This document shows, piece after piece, positions 54,009-60,217 of a stretch of 60,217 nucleotides of DNA. This DNA comes from a candidate division KSB1 bacterium. Lineage in GTDB: Bacteria; Zhuqueibacterota; JdFR-76; DREG01. The notes under the pieces are model-generated. The model was given only the letters and a program-made list of their open reading frames with translations, ran no database searches and was not told the origin of the DNA. Location of the stretch: assembly GCA_022566355.1 (NCBI GenBank), contig JADFJB010000010.1, positions 1 through 60,217 on the forward strand, read 5' to 3'. The position numbers and the translations under genes are program-made. Numbering within the stretch: the stretch's first letter is position 1; each line of letters starts with the position of its first letter.

Positions 54009-54270
54009 CTCAGAACATTTGATTTAAACCAATATATAAACCTATTAACAACAAATAGTTAAATAAACGATTTTTAGCAATTATTGATCATACCTCTGTC
54101 TCAAAACGTAACATATGTTATAAGTTAAAACTACATTCCTTAATTACACTACAACACAACCCAATAATTATATTGAAGTTACGATTATAAAATCCAACAT
54201 ATTTTTTGGTATGCTTTTCGCAAGGTATTATTTGGTTGATTTTTGATAATATGCCCTTTGAATAAAAAGG
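54009..54270. other. Non-coding spacer between divergent genes
   Basis: AT-rich spacer between the protease gene and the small receiver-like gene. Beyond the promoter and palindrome at its left end I see no gene or clear second promoter. Confidence 0.5.
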
Positions 54271-54280
54271 TGGATAAAAG

Positions 54281-54484
54281 ATGAAAAGGATAGTTCTGTT
54301 GGGGAAAGATAAAAACTTTGGACAACGATTAAAAGCAAAGATTAGAAAGAAAGGTTATTCGGTAAAGCAAATAGAGAATTTAGAAAAATTAAACAACTTA
54401 TTAAAAACGGTCAGTCCCGAGTATGTCGTTTGTTCGGGCAAAATCAAGATAGACTCGGAGGGGAATTATTATTTAGAACTTTAA
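54281..54484 (+). CDS. Small receiver-like protein, 67 residues
   Basis: A 67-residue frame with AGGTGG 7 nt before the ATG, closed by a terminator. The sequence RIVLLGKDKNFGQRLKAKIR and KKGYSVKQIENLEKLNNLLK matches the first two beta-alpha units of a receiver or FleQ-like fold. It ends near where the phospho-acceptor strand would be (PEYVVCSGKIKI). The acidic pocket of real response regulators is absent. It is either a truncated receiver or a mini-protein of that fold. Confidence 0.6.
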   Translation: MKRIVLLGKDKNFGQRLKAKIRKKGYSVKQIENLEKLNNLLKTVSPEYVVCSGKIKIDSEGNYYLEL

Positions 54485-54530
54485 CAAACTTTATAAGAAT
54501 CCCTCCCATAACTCCCCTAAATCCGGGATA

Positions 54531-54583
54531 GGGCTTTATTTCACCGATCATAAAAATCGAGTGGGGTAAAGCCCGCTTTTTTT
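54531..54583 (+). terminator. Intrinsic terminator of the small receiver-like gene
   Basis: GGGCTTTA (54531-54538) pairs with TAAAGCCC (54567-54574), an inner CACCGAT/ATCGAGTG partial stem lies between, and a run of T follows. The stop of the convergent AroB-like gene is just beyond. Confidence 0.8.
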
Positions 54584-54590
54584 ATATTAA

Positions 54591-55643
54591 TCAGCAATCT
54601 ACTAAACACTGCTCCGCTACACTTCGATCTATGCTTTTTAATTTTTGTATTTTCCCTATTGCAGAAGGTAGATATAGATTATTCAACATTGTTGGGGTAA
54701 AACATTGGAGCAGTAAATCTCTTGCTTTATCCCACTCCTCCTGTTTCACATGATATGCTGCAAGAAGCCTCTCAATCAAAAATAAGACTCGGCTGGATTC
54801 TTCCGAATTGTCAAGATTACATTGTTCCGCCAATTTAATTCGCCAACGTAATTCTAAAAAAATCATCGAGGCAATTTCTCTTGGTTTTAAGCGATACTTG
54901 CCTTCTGATTTTATTATATTGATTGCTCGATTACCGAAATCTTCCAATAAATAATGGGCTTGATTACCCTGATTATAAATTGCAATCCGGGTCTTTGCAT
55001 TATGTTCCAGGCTATCGATCAGTAATTCTTCATTTTCGAATCCAATTTTTTGCCAAGATTCTTCATATTCCGCGAATTTTTCAGAACTGGCTAGCAAAAG
55101 ATTTCTTACAAAACTTGCATGTAATAGGAATATTTCGTTACGATCTGTATTCTGCAAACATTGAAGGTCCAATATTGCCATTTGGGGCCATGTAAAAACT
55201 GAGATTACCGAAGGTCTTTTTTTCCAGTTTAAGAAGGCACTATTTTTTACCCCGCATTCACTCATTGCCCATAATGTTGTGGGCATATTCACGATAACTG
55301 GTGGATGTGTGAGAAGTCGGCAAGCAAAGGAAACCAAATTCAGGAGCAATTCATCACCAACAACAATAAGTGTAAAACTCGACTCTATTTGTTTCCATGG
55401 GATGCCTGCGTAAAATTGCTCAATTGTTTCTAGTTCACTTAAATTGATATTTTTGGGAAGGATAATCTCATCAAATGTTTCATATCCAGGAATAAATTGA
55501 GCGCTAACTCCTTCCTGTAATACAATGGCTATTTTGTCTGGAAAACGGTAAAGGTTTAATAATTCACTAAAGCGCTCAAGAACATCATTGCCAATAAATA
55601 ATGGGAACGATGCTCCTTCGAAATTAACTTTTATCGTTTTCAT
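54591..55643 (-). CDS. Degenerate 3-dehydroquinate synthase-like protein
   Basis: 350 residues that follow the AroB fold along their length: N-terminal strand KVNFEGASFPLFIGNDVL, nucleotide-binding region near 90-100, and NMPTTLWAMSECGVKNSAFL (about 119-138), the counterpart of the PTTLLA-x-x-D-x-S-x-GGK motif. But the GGG of the NAD loop reads VVGDELL, the substrate Lys region has no GGK, and the FGHTxGHAIE zinc motif has become LEDFGNRAINII, so both His ligands are gone. It is unlikely to make dehydroquinate. The last 70 residues are helical and unlike AroB. It is probably a pseudoenzyme or a new function. The aroB context (shikimate genes) is absent. Confidence 0.7.
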   Translation of the reverse strand: MKTIKVNFEGASFPLFIGNDVLERFSELLNLYRFPDKIAIVLQEGVSAQFIPGYETFDEIILPKNINLSELETIEQFYAGIPWKQIESSFTLIVVGDELLLNLVSFACRLLTHPPVIVNMPTTLWAMSECGVKNSAFLNWKKRPSVISVFTWPQMAILDLQCLQNTDRNEIFLLHASFVRNLLLASSEKFAEYEESWQKIGFENEELLIDSLEHNAKTRIAIYNQGNQAHYLLEDFGNRAINIIKSEGKYRLKPREIASMIFLELRWRIKLAEQCNLDNSEESSRVLFLIERLLAAYHVKQEEWDKARDLLLQCFTPTMLNNLYLPSAIGKIQKLKSIDRSVAEQCLVDC

Positions 55644-55683
55644 TTTTCCAGAACTATAACTTAAGACTCAAATTCCCTGCAAA

Positions 55684-57096
55684 TTAAGCTTCAATATTTT
55701 CCGGATCGGTTTTCACCTTTTGAGATTTGCTTTCTTGTTTCTTTTGATTGAGTTTCATTCTAGGTTTTTTCTTAAGCGCTTTGGATTTCTCTCTGCTTTG
55801 CAATTCGGTCTTTAAAGCGTTCATATGATTTTGAGCTATCTCACGGTGTTTATTCGAAGTCAATGGTACTATTTCCAGAAAGTTGCGATAAGATTCAATT
55901 GCAAGGTCGTACTTTTTCAAAGTTTCATAGCTTAGAGCCCGGTTAAGCCAGGCTTCTTGATAATCCGGGTTGATTGATATGGCATGACTGTAACTCTTTA
56001 AAGCATATTTTATTTTACCTAATTTAGATTGTGCGATTCCTAAGTTATTCCAAGCTTCCTGATAACCCGGGTTGATTTTTAAACAACGGTGGTATGACTC
56101 AACAGCTTCCTCATTCCAATCGAGTCTATTTAAAGTATTTGCTAAATAATAATGACCCATAGCAAATTTCTTATCTATATCCAAGGTTTTGCGAAAACAA
56201 TCAGCTGCCTCTTCGAAATGTTCATTCATGGTCAGGGCAATTCCTTTTTCATACCAGGCATTCAAATGTTCCGGATCTAGTTTAATGGCATTATCATAAC
56301 TTTCGATTGACGGATTTATCTTACCCAATTTTCTTAAAGCTGTTCCATGGTATGTATACGTCTCTGATCTATTGGAATCGATAGATAGAGCTTCTTCAAA
56401 ACTTTGAAGTGCATTGGTAAATTCATTCAGTGACATATAAGCCAAACCCCGGTTGAACCATAATTCATATTTATTTGAATTAAGCCTAGTGGCTTCTTCA
56501 GTGCATTTTATTACTTCGTAAAAATCACCTTTTTCGAAACAAATTCCACTCTTATTTAGCCAAGAAGTGCTTGTGGCAACCCATCTGTTAGATAGATCAT
56601 ACTTTTCAATAGCATCATCATAATCAGCATCATTAAAGGCCTGATTCGCCAACTTCCACATTTGCAACGCTTGTAGTCTCTCGGTCATTTTGACTTCACC
56701 GGAAATTTCCAATTCCGAATTAAAAATCTCAGAAGAGAATATCATTTTATAAGGTCTTCCCTCCATTACCTTCTGCCATGTTTCAGGCATCTCAAATTTG
56801 TTTTTATTATACTTAACAATTCTTAAAATGAGACTGATGAGGTCAAGTAAAAGTACTAAAGAAATAACGACTGCCAGAAAAATTAATACGATTTGAAGAT
56901 TTTGAGCTTGCTCTATGGGATATTCCATGTTCAAAATAAATGAGCCTGAAAACTCCAAAAGTATAGCTAAGCTGGCCGAAGCAACTCCCAGGATGTTAAT
57001 CAATGTCAGATATAAAGATCGTCCCCGAATCGAAATTATTGAAAAAACCAGGAAAAATAGAACAGCAAATAGGTTGGATACAATATACATAATCAT
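55684..57096 (-). CDS. Membrane-anchored TPR-repeat protein
   Basis: The ATG at 57096 overlaps the stop of the upstream DNA-glycosylase gene as ATGA. An upstream start would overlap it by 73 nt. 470 residues. Three hydrophobic segments lie in the first 100 residues (starting MIMYIVSNLFAVLFFLVFSI). About nine TPR repeats follow (residues 160-420; for example AWYEKGIALTMNEHFEEAAD, HYYLANTLNRLDWNEEAVES, AWNNLGIAQSKLGKIKYALK). The tail is Lys/Arg-rich. It is probably an inner-membrane scaffold that binds partners on the cytosolic side. No enzymatic domain is visible. Confidence 0.82.
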   Translation of the reverse strand: MIMYIVSNLFAVLFFLVFSIISIRGRSLYLTLINILGVASASLAILLEFSGSFILNMEYPIEQAQNLQIVLIFLAVVISLVLLLDLISLILRIVKYNKNKFEMPETWQKVMEGRPYKMIFSSEIFNSELEISGEVKMTERLQALQMWKLANQAFNDADYDDAIEKYDLSNRWVATSTSWLNKSGICFEKGDFYEVIKCTEEATRLNSNKYELWFNRGLAYMSLNEFTNALQSFEEALSIDSNRSETYTYHGTALRKLGKINPSIESYDNAIKLDPEHLNAWYEKGIALTMNEHFEEAADCFRKTLDIDKKFAMGHYYLANTLNRLDWNEEAVESYHRCLKINPGYQEAWNNLGIAQSKLGKIKYALKSYSHAISINPDYQEAWLNRALSYETLKKYDLAIESYRNFLEIVPLTSNKHREIAQNHMNALKTELQSREKSKALKKKPRMKLNQKKQESKSQKVKTDPENIEA

Positions 57097-57755
57097 AAGC
57101 TTTCCTTCATTTGAGGCAATCTTTTTTCCAGAGGGCAACCATGACATTTGGGTTGCTTTCGACAATAGTTGTGGCCGACAAAATCAATGAGTGCATGATA
57201 CTCATTAAAGAGTTGTGTATTTCTCGGCAATCGTTTCATAAAAAGATCTTGGATTTCCTGATAGGTTGCTTTTTCGTTTATCCACTTATGTCGTTGCAGT
57301 ATTCTTTTTGTATAAGTATCTACAACAAAAATTGGTTTTCCTAAGGCATATAAAAGAATCGCATCGGCTGTTTCCGGGCCAATGCCATGAATTCCCAACA
57401 GTTCACTGCGCAGGGAGGAAGTTCTTTCCTCTCTCATTTTATTTATTGACCCATCGTATTGTTCATAAAAATACTTTACAAATTCTTTTATTTTTTTTGC
57501 TTTTTGATTGTAATAACCCGAAGGACGGATAACATCAGCTAATTTCTCTTCACTAATTTTATAAATTGCTTTCGGAGAAAGAAGATTTTGTTTTTTAAGA
57601 TTCATTATAGCTTTTTCGACATTCTTCCATGAAGTATTCTGCGTTAATATTGCTCCAATAATTACTTCAAATGGCGTATCTGCCGGCCACCAATTTCGAG
57701 GACCAACCTGTATTAAAAGATCATCATAAACATCCATTATTTCTTTGAATTCCAT
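57093..57755 (-). CDS. Endonuclease III-related DNA glycosylase (COG2231/MagIII-like)
   Basis: 220 residues of the helix-hairpin-helix-GPD family. The HhH motif is LLGIHGIGPETADAILLYA (about 118-136) and the catalytic Asp is in IFVVDTYTKRIL (about 141-152). In EndoIII the residue before TA is Lys (G-x-G-R-K-T-A); here it is Glu (GPETAD), so it should be a monofunctional glycosylase without lyase activity, like the COG2231/MagIII 3-methyladenine type. The C-terminal cysteines (NYCRKQPKCHGCPL) number three and not four, so the [4Fe-4S] cluster may be incomplete. It is translationally coupled to the TPR gene. Confidence 0.82.
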   Translation of the reverse strand: MEFKEIMDVYDDLLIQVGPRNWWPADTPFEVIIGAILTQNTSWKNVEKAIMNLKKQNLLSPKAIYKISEEKLADVIRPSGYYNQKAKKIKEFVKYFYEQYDGSINKMREERTSSLRSELLGIHGIGPETADAILLYALGKPIFVVDTYTKRILQRHKWINEKATYQEIQDLFMKRLPRNTQLFNEYHALIDFVGHNYCRKQPKCHGCPLEKRLPQMKESL

Positions 57756-57777
57756 GTGAGGTAGATTAGGTAGTCAA

Positions 57778-58782
57778 CTAAGACACTGTCTTCGGATTAA
57801 CAAAAGCTTCTCGTTCCGGGAATAAACCAAAGATACCCCCGGTGTGAATAAATAGTATATTCGTTTCTTTTTGGAATTTTCCTGTTTTGATCTGATCGAT
57901 TAAACCAAACATGGCTTTGCCGGTATAAACCGGATCAAGCAATATACCTTCCAGTTTGGCCAATAACCGAATAACATCAATCTCTTCAGGTCTGCTGCGT
58001 GCATAGCCTTTCCCAACATAACCGTCGATGATCATGATGTCTTCAGGCAAAGATAGCGGGTATGAAAACCTCTCTCCAAACGATTTCAGGAGTTCAGATA
58101 TCTTTTGTTGAAAGTACTTTTCATCATCACACACATTAATTCCGTAAACTGGAATGTCTAATTGATGATATTGAAGTCCAAGAAGTAAACCGGCTTGTGT
58201 GCCACCGGAACCAACGGCTATGACAATAGCATCCATTTCCGGCAAATTTTCGTTTAATAATTGATCGCGAATTTCACTCGCAGCATTGAAATATCCCCAA
58301 CATCCGATTGCATTACTGGCTCCCTCCGGAATCACATATGGTCTATGTCCTTTTTGCCGTAAATCATCAGCCAACTCCTGCATAATTTCATCACGCTTTA
58401 AATATTGCTCGGGTGTAATGAATTTTATTTCAGCGTCAAGTATTATATCAAATAGCAGGTTTCCATCCGGAATTTTTTCCGGATTTCCTCTTAAAACAAG
58501 ATAAGGCTTCAAACCCAATTGGCGTGCAGCTAAGGCAGTGGCCCTGGCATGATTTGAAGTTGTTCCACCGGTAGTAATCAAAATATCACTCTTTTTCTGA
58601 ACGGCCTCCCCAATACTGTATTCTAATTTGCGCACTTTATTACCACTCAAGCCGAATCCGGTTAAATCATCCCTCTTGATGTAGATTGATGGTCCCTTTA
58701 AGTATTTACTAAGCCTAGATAATTTTTGGATTGGGGTAGGTGTTCGTGCCAGCCGAACACGATATGGGTTTTCAATTTGCAT
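57778..58782 (-). CDS. D-cysteine desulfhydrase/ACC deaminase-like PLP enzyme
   Basis: 334 residues of the fold II PLP family. PLP lysine in GLSGNKVRKLE (about 43-53), TTGGTTSNHARATALAAR (about 70-87), and the glycine-rich loop AVGSGGTQAGLLLG (about 190-203). The best match is the DcyD/ACC deaminase branch, which breaks D-cysteine (pyruvate, ammonia, sulfide) or 1-aminocyclopropane-1-carboxylate. Which one cannot be settled from the visible residues. It lies divergent to the succinate dehydrogenase operon. Confidence 0.85.
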   Translation of the reverse strand: MQIENPYRVRLARTPTPIQKLSRLSKYLKGPSIYIKRDDLTGFGLSGNKVRKLEYSIGEAVQKKSDILITTGGTTSNHARATALAARQLGLKPYLVLRGNPEKIPDGNLLFDIILDAEIKFITPEQYLKRDEIMQELADDLRQKGHRPYVIPEGASNAIGCWGYFNAASEIRDQLLNENLPEMDAIVIAVGSGGTQAGLLLGLQYHQLDIPVYGINVCDDEKYFQQKISELLKSFGERFSYPLSLPEDIMIIDGYVGKGYARSRPEEIDVIRLLAKLEGILLDPVYTGKAMFGLIDQIKTGKFQKETNILFIHTGGIFGLFPEREAFVNPKTVS

Positions 58783-58835
58783 GATCGTTTTTTATTTTAC
58801 AATATGAATGACGGTTGAATCAAATTTGTGCTTGG

Positions 58836-58882
58836 GGGAGTTGCAGTCCCGATTATATCATTGGATCGGGAGTACAACTCCC
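58836..58882. repeat. Imperfect 18-bp inverted repeat
   Basis: GGGAGTTGCAGTCCCGAT (58836-58853) and ATCGGGAGTACAACTCCC (58865-58882) form a hairpin with two mismatches and an 11-nt loop. It lies between two divergently transcribed genes, where a terminator would not be expected. It may be a dispersed palindrome or an operator. The rest of 58783-59107 is AT-rich, presumably with both promoters. Confidence 0.55.
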
Positions 58883-59164
58883 TTTGAGCAACGGTTTTTT
58901 TAGAGTTTTTCAACGGGTCATTCTTATTTTACAGGATTAACTAAAAAAGCTTTAAAAATTTAGGTAGTTTATAATTTGAAATCAAGGAGAAATTATGATT
59001 TTCCTGTCATTTATCATATGTTATTAATAATTTTTTATAAAGTAATTTGGAAAAACCGGAAATTCCTTTGCTTTTAAATTCAAAACAGATTATTGTCATT
59101 TTGAGGGGTGATTTCAAGTGGTTGTCAGAAAAGAAATAATGGGTCTTCCTTCAAGGAGATAATC

Positions 59165-59857
59165 ATCAAAACAGTTTTAGAAATTGTAACTTCCAGCATA
59201 GGCAAGAAAATTATAATGGCCTTGTCAGGACTTGGACTTTTCGTTTTTATCTCTGTACATTTACTTGGGAATCTAAGTTTTTTTGCCGGCCAGGATGCTT
59301 TTAATTCTTATTCACACAAATTAACCAGTTTAGGACCATTACTGTATTTAGTCGAAATAGGGTTGATTACTGTTTTTATTTTTCATGTGTTATTTGCACT
59401 CCTCATCTATCGGGAAAATACACAGGCACGAAATGTCAAATATAAAACTGTAAAGAATGCCGGACCTCCAAGTTTGAAGACTATATCTTCAAGATCCATG
59501 TTTTACACAGGCATCGTTATTTTTGCCTTTGTGATTATTCACTTAAAGACTTTTAAATACGGCCCATCCTTTGAAGACGGTTACATTTTTACCAATGAAG
59601 GCGGTGAAATAAGGGATCTTTATCGGTTGGTGGTAGAGATTTTTCAAAAGCCCTTGTATGTAATTGTATATGTTAGCGTTATGATTATATTGGGTTATCA
59701 TCTTCGTCATGGATTCTGGAGCGCATTTCAATCATTGGGAATCATGCATCCAAGATATACAAAAATCATTTACGGTTTAGGTGTGGCGTTAGCCCTGGTC
59801 ATTGCAACAGGATTTTTAGTTCTACCCATTTATGTTTTTCTAGCCGGTGGAAGTTAA
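59165..59857 (+). CDS. sdhC: Succinate dehydrogenase cytochrome b subunit
   Basis: About 230 residues in five membrane helices, the one-subunit (type B) heme-binding anchor of succinate dehydrogenase/fumarate reductase. Signatures: TSSIGKKIIMALSGL (typical family start), FISVHLLGNL, IFHVLFALLIY and GYHLRHGFWSAFQSLG with the heme His. A GTG at 59108 is in frame but unlikely. AAGGAG (59153-59158) sits 6 nt before an in-frame ATC (59165), and starting there gives KTVLEIVTSSIGKK, the normal family N-terminus. No ATG fits, so either a rare ATC start or a changed ATG is used. sdhA follows in 15 nt. Confidence 0.85.
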   Translation: MKTVLEIVTSSIGKKIIMALSGLGLFVFISVHLLGNLSFFAGQDAFNSYSHKLTSLGPLLYLVEIGLITVFIFHVLFALLIYRENTQARNVKYKTVKNAGPPSLKTISSRSMFYTGIVIFAFVIIHLKTFKYGPSFEDGYIFTNEGGEIRDLYRLVVEIFQKPLYVIVYVSVMIILGYHLRHGFWSAFQSLGIMHPRYTKIIYGLGVALALVIATGFLVLPIYVFLAGGS

Positions 59858-59872
59858 TCTAAAAAGGGTTCT

Positions 59873-60217
59873 ATGAAATCAAACGGAATACTTAACAGCC
59901 AAATCCCGCAAGGCCCAATTGAAAGACATTGGGATATTCATAGAAACAAATTAAGAATTGTGAGCCAAAACAACAAACGGAAATATACGATTCTTGTGGT
60001 TGGAACGGGGCTTGCGGGAGGTTCCGCAGCTGCGTCTCTTTCTGAACTCGGATATAACGTAAAATCATTTTGTATTCAGGATTCTCCGCGCAGGGCTCAT
60101 AGCATTGCCGCCCAGGGCGGTATCAATGCTGCAAAGAATTACCAGAACGACAACGACAGTATTTTCAGACTTTTCCACGATACGATCAAGGGTGGAGATT
60201 TTCGTGCCCGGGAATCC
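59873..60217 (+). CDS. sdhA: Succinate dehydrogenase flavoprotein subunit, N-terminal part
   Basis: Begins with ATG 59873 after AAAAGGG and runs off the right edge (115 codons seen of an expected 600 or more). FAD dinucleotide fold [19 protein letters not shown] (about 43-61), the covalent-FAD His region [19 protein letters not shown] (about 82-100), and DTIKGGDF. It oxidises succinate (or reduces fumarate) together with SdhB and the membrane anchor. The sdhC-sdhA order is that of FCB bacteria. sdhB is expected just past the window. Confidence 0.92.
   Translation, partial: MKSNGILNSQIPQGPIERHWDIHRNKLRIVSQNNKRKYTILVVGTGLAGGSAAASLSELGYNVKSFCIQDSPRRAHSIAAQGGINAAKNYQNDNDSIFRLFHDTIKGGDFRARES

Noticed and set aside
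58836-58882. Reading the long hairpin as a terminator
   Set aside because: It lies upstream of both divergent genes and has no adjacent T-run on either side.
1-60217. CRISPR arrays, rRNA and tRNA genes
   Set aside because: No regularly spaced short repeats, no rRNA-like blocks and no cloverleaf with a recognisable TTCRANN arm were seen in the gaps. A covariance-model scan would be needed to exclude a small RNA.

Overview
The window is a piece of a bacterial chromosome, most likely from the FCB superphylum outside the core Bacteroidota (a KSB1- or Calditrichota-like lineage would fit). Four things point that way: a subtilisin-like protease ending in a type IX secretion (T9SS)-type C-terminal sorting module, two PorV/UPF0164-like outer-membrane barrels, TonB-dependent receptors that begin with a carboxypeptidase-regulatory-like domain, and a B-type succinate dehydrogenase start (single cytochrome b, then SdhA). 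The promoters I can read look like ordinary sigma70 promoters (TTGACA, 16-17 bp, TATACT-like), not the Bacteroidota -33/-7 type. No rRNA, tRNA or CRISPR was seen. The exact phylum is inference.

Region 1 (1-17100) is a loose set of mostly exported proteins. The left edge carries a decayed transposase-like segment. It is followed by a sortilin/BNR-repeat protein, a fragment of an intradiol dioxygenase, a TolB-like propeller, a TonB receptor on the minus strand, a small GlsB/YeaQ-type membrane protein, an amidohydrolase, a HIT protein, an M28 peptidase, an exported unknown protein, a serB-serA serine-biosynthesis pair and a methyltransferase.

Region 2 (17100-19580) is a genomic scrap yard. It holds a second copy of a miniature inverted-repeat element that also lies at 4066-4249, an AbiEi/AbiEii toxin-antitoxin operon with a textbook promoter and a duplicated 16-bp operator, the rotted C-terminal end of a second hydantoinase gene, a 59-residue ORF, and a 33-bp palindrome shared with 4294-4324.

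Region 3 (19582-27341, minus strand) is the metabolic highlight. It runs from a fused [2Fe-2S]/molybdenum hydroxylase of the selenium-dependent xanthine dehydrogenase type, through a CysK-like PLP enzyme, a YgeY-type M20 hydrolase and a YgeW-type carbamoyltransferase, to a hydantoinase/dihydropyrimidinase. This matches the anaerobic purine/urate-degradation cluster known from enterobacteria and gut Firmicutes, except that a cysteine-synthase-like protein takes the place usually held by YgeX diaminopropionate ammonia-lyase.

Region 4 (27342-31375) is a 1.27-kb AT-rich non-coding stretch, with one candidate short transcription unit, followed by a SusC-like TonB receptor and a strong bidirectional terminator.

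Region 5 (31480-49420, minus strand) is a long housekeeping block: mutS, a PorV-like barrel, yicC, gmk, rpoZ, coaBC, a family-4 uracil-DNA glycosylase, dnaB, relA/spoT, ruvX, lnt, a second barrel, an unknown protein, a BamD-like lipoprotein, nadD, dapF and a lipoprotein-type RidA. It links DNA repair and replication, nucleotide signalling, and envelope lipoprotein and outer-membrane assembly.

Region 6 (49586-60217) holds a stand-alone receiver protein, the large T9SS-type subtilase, a receiver-like small protein, an AroB-fold protein that has lost its catalytic residues, a membrane-anchored TPR protein coupled to a COG2231-type DNA glycosylase, a D-cysteine desulfhydrase-like enzyme, and sdhC with the start of sdhA, which runs off the right edge.
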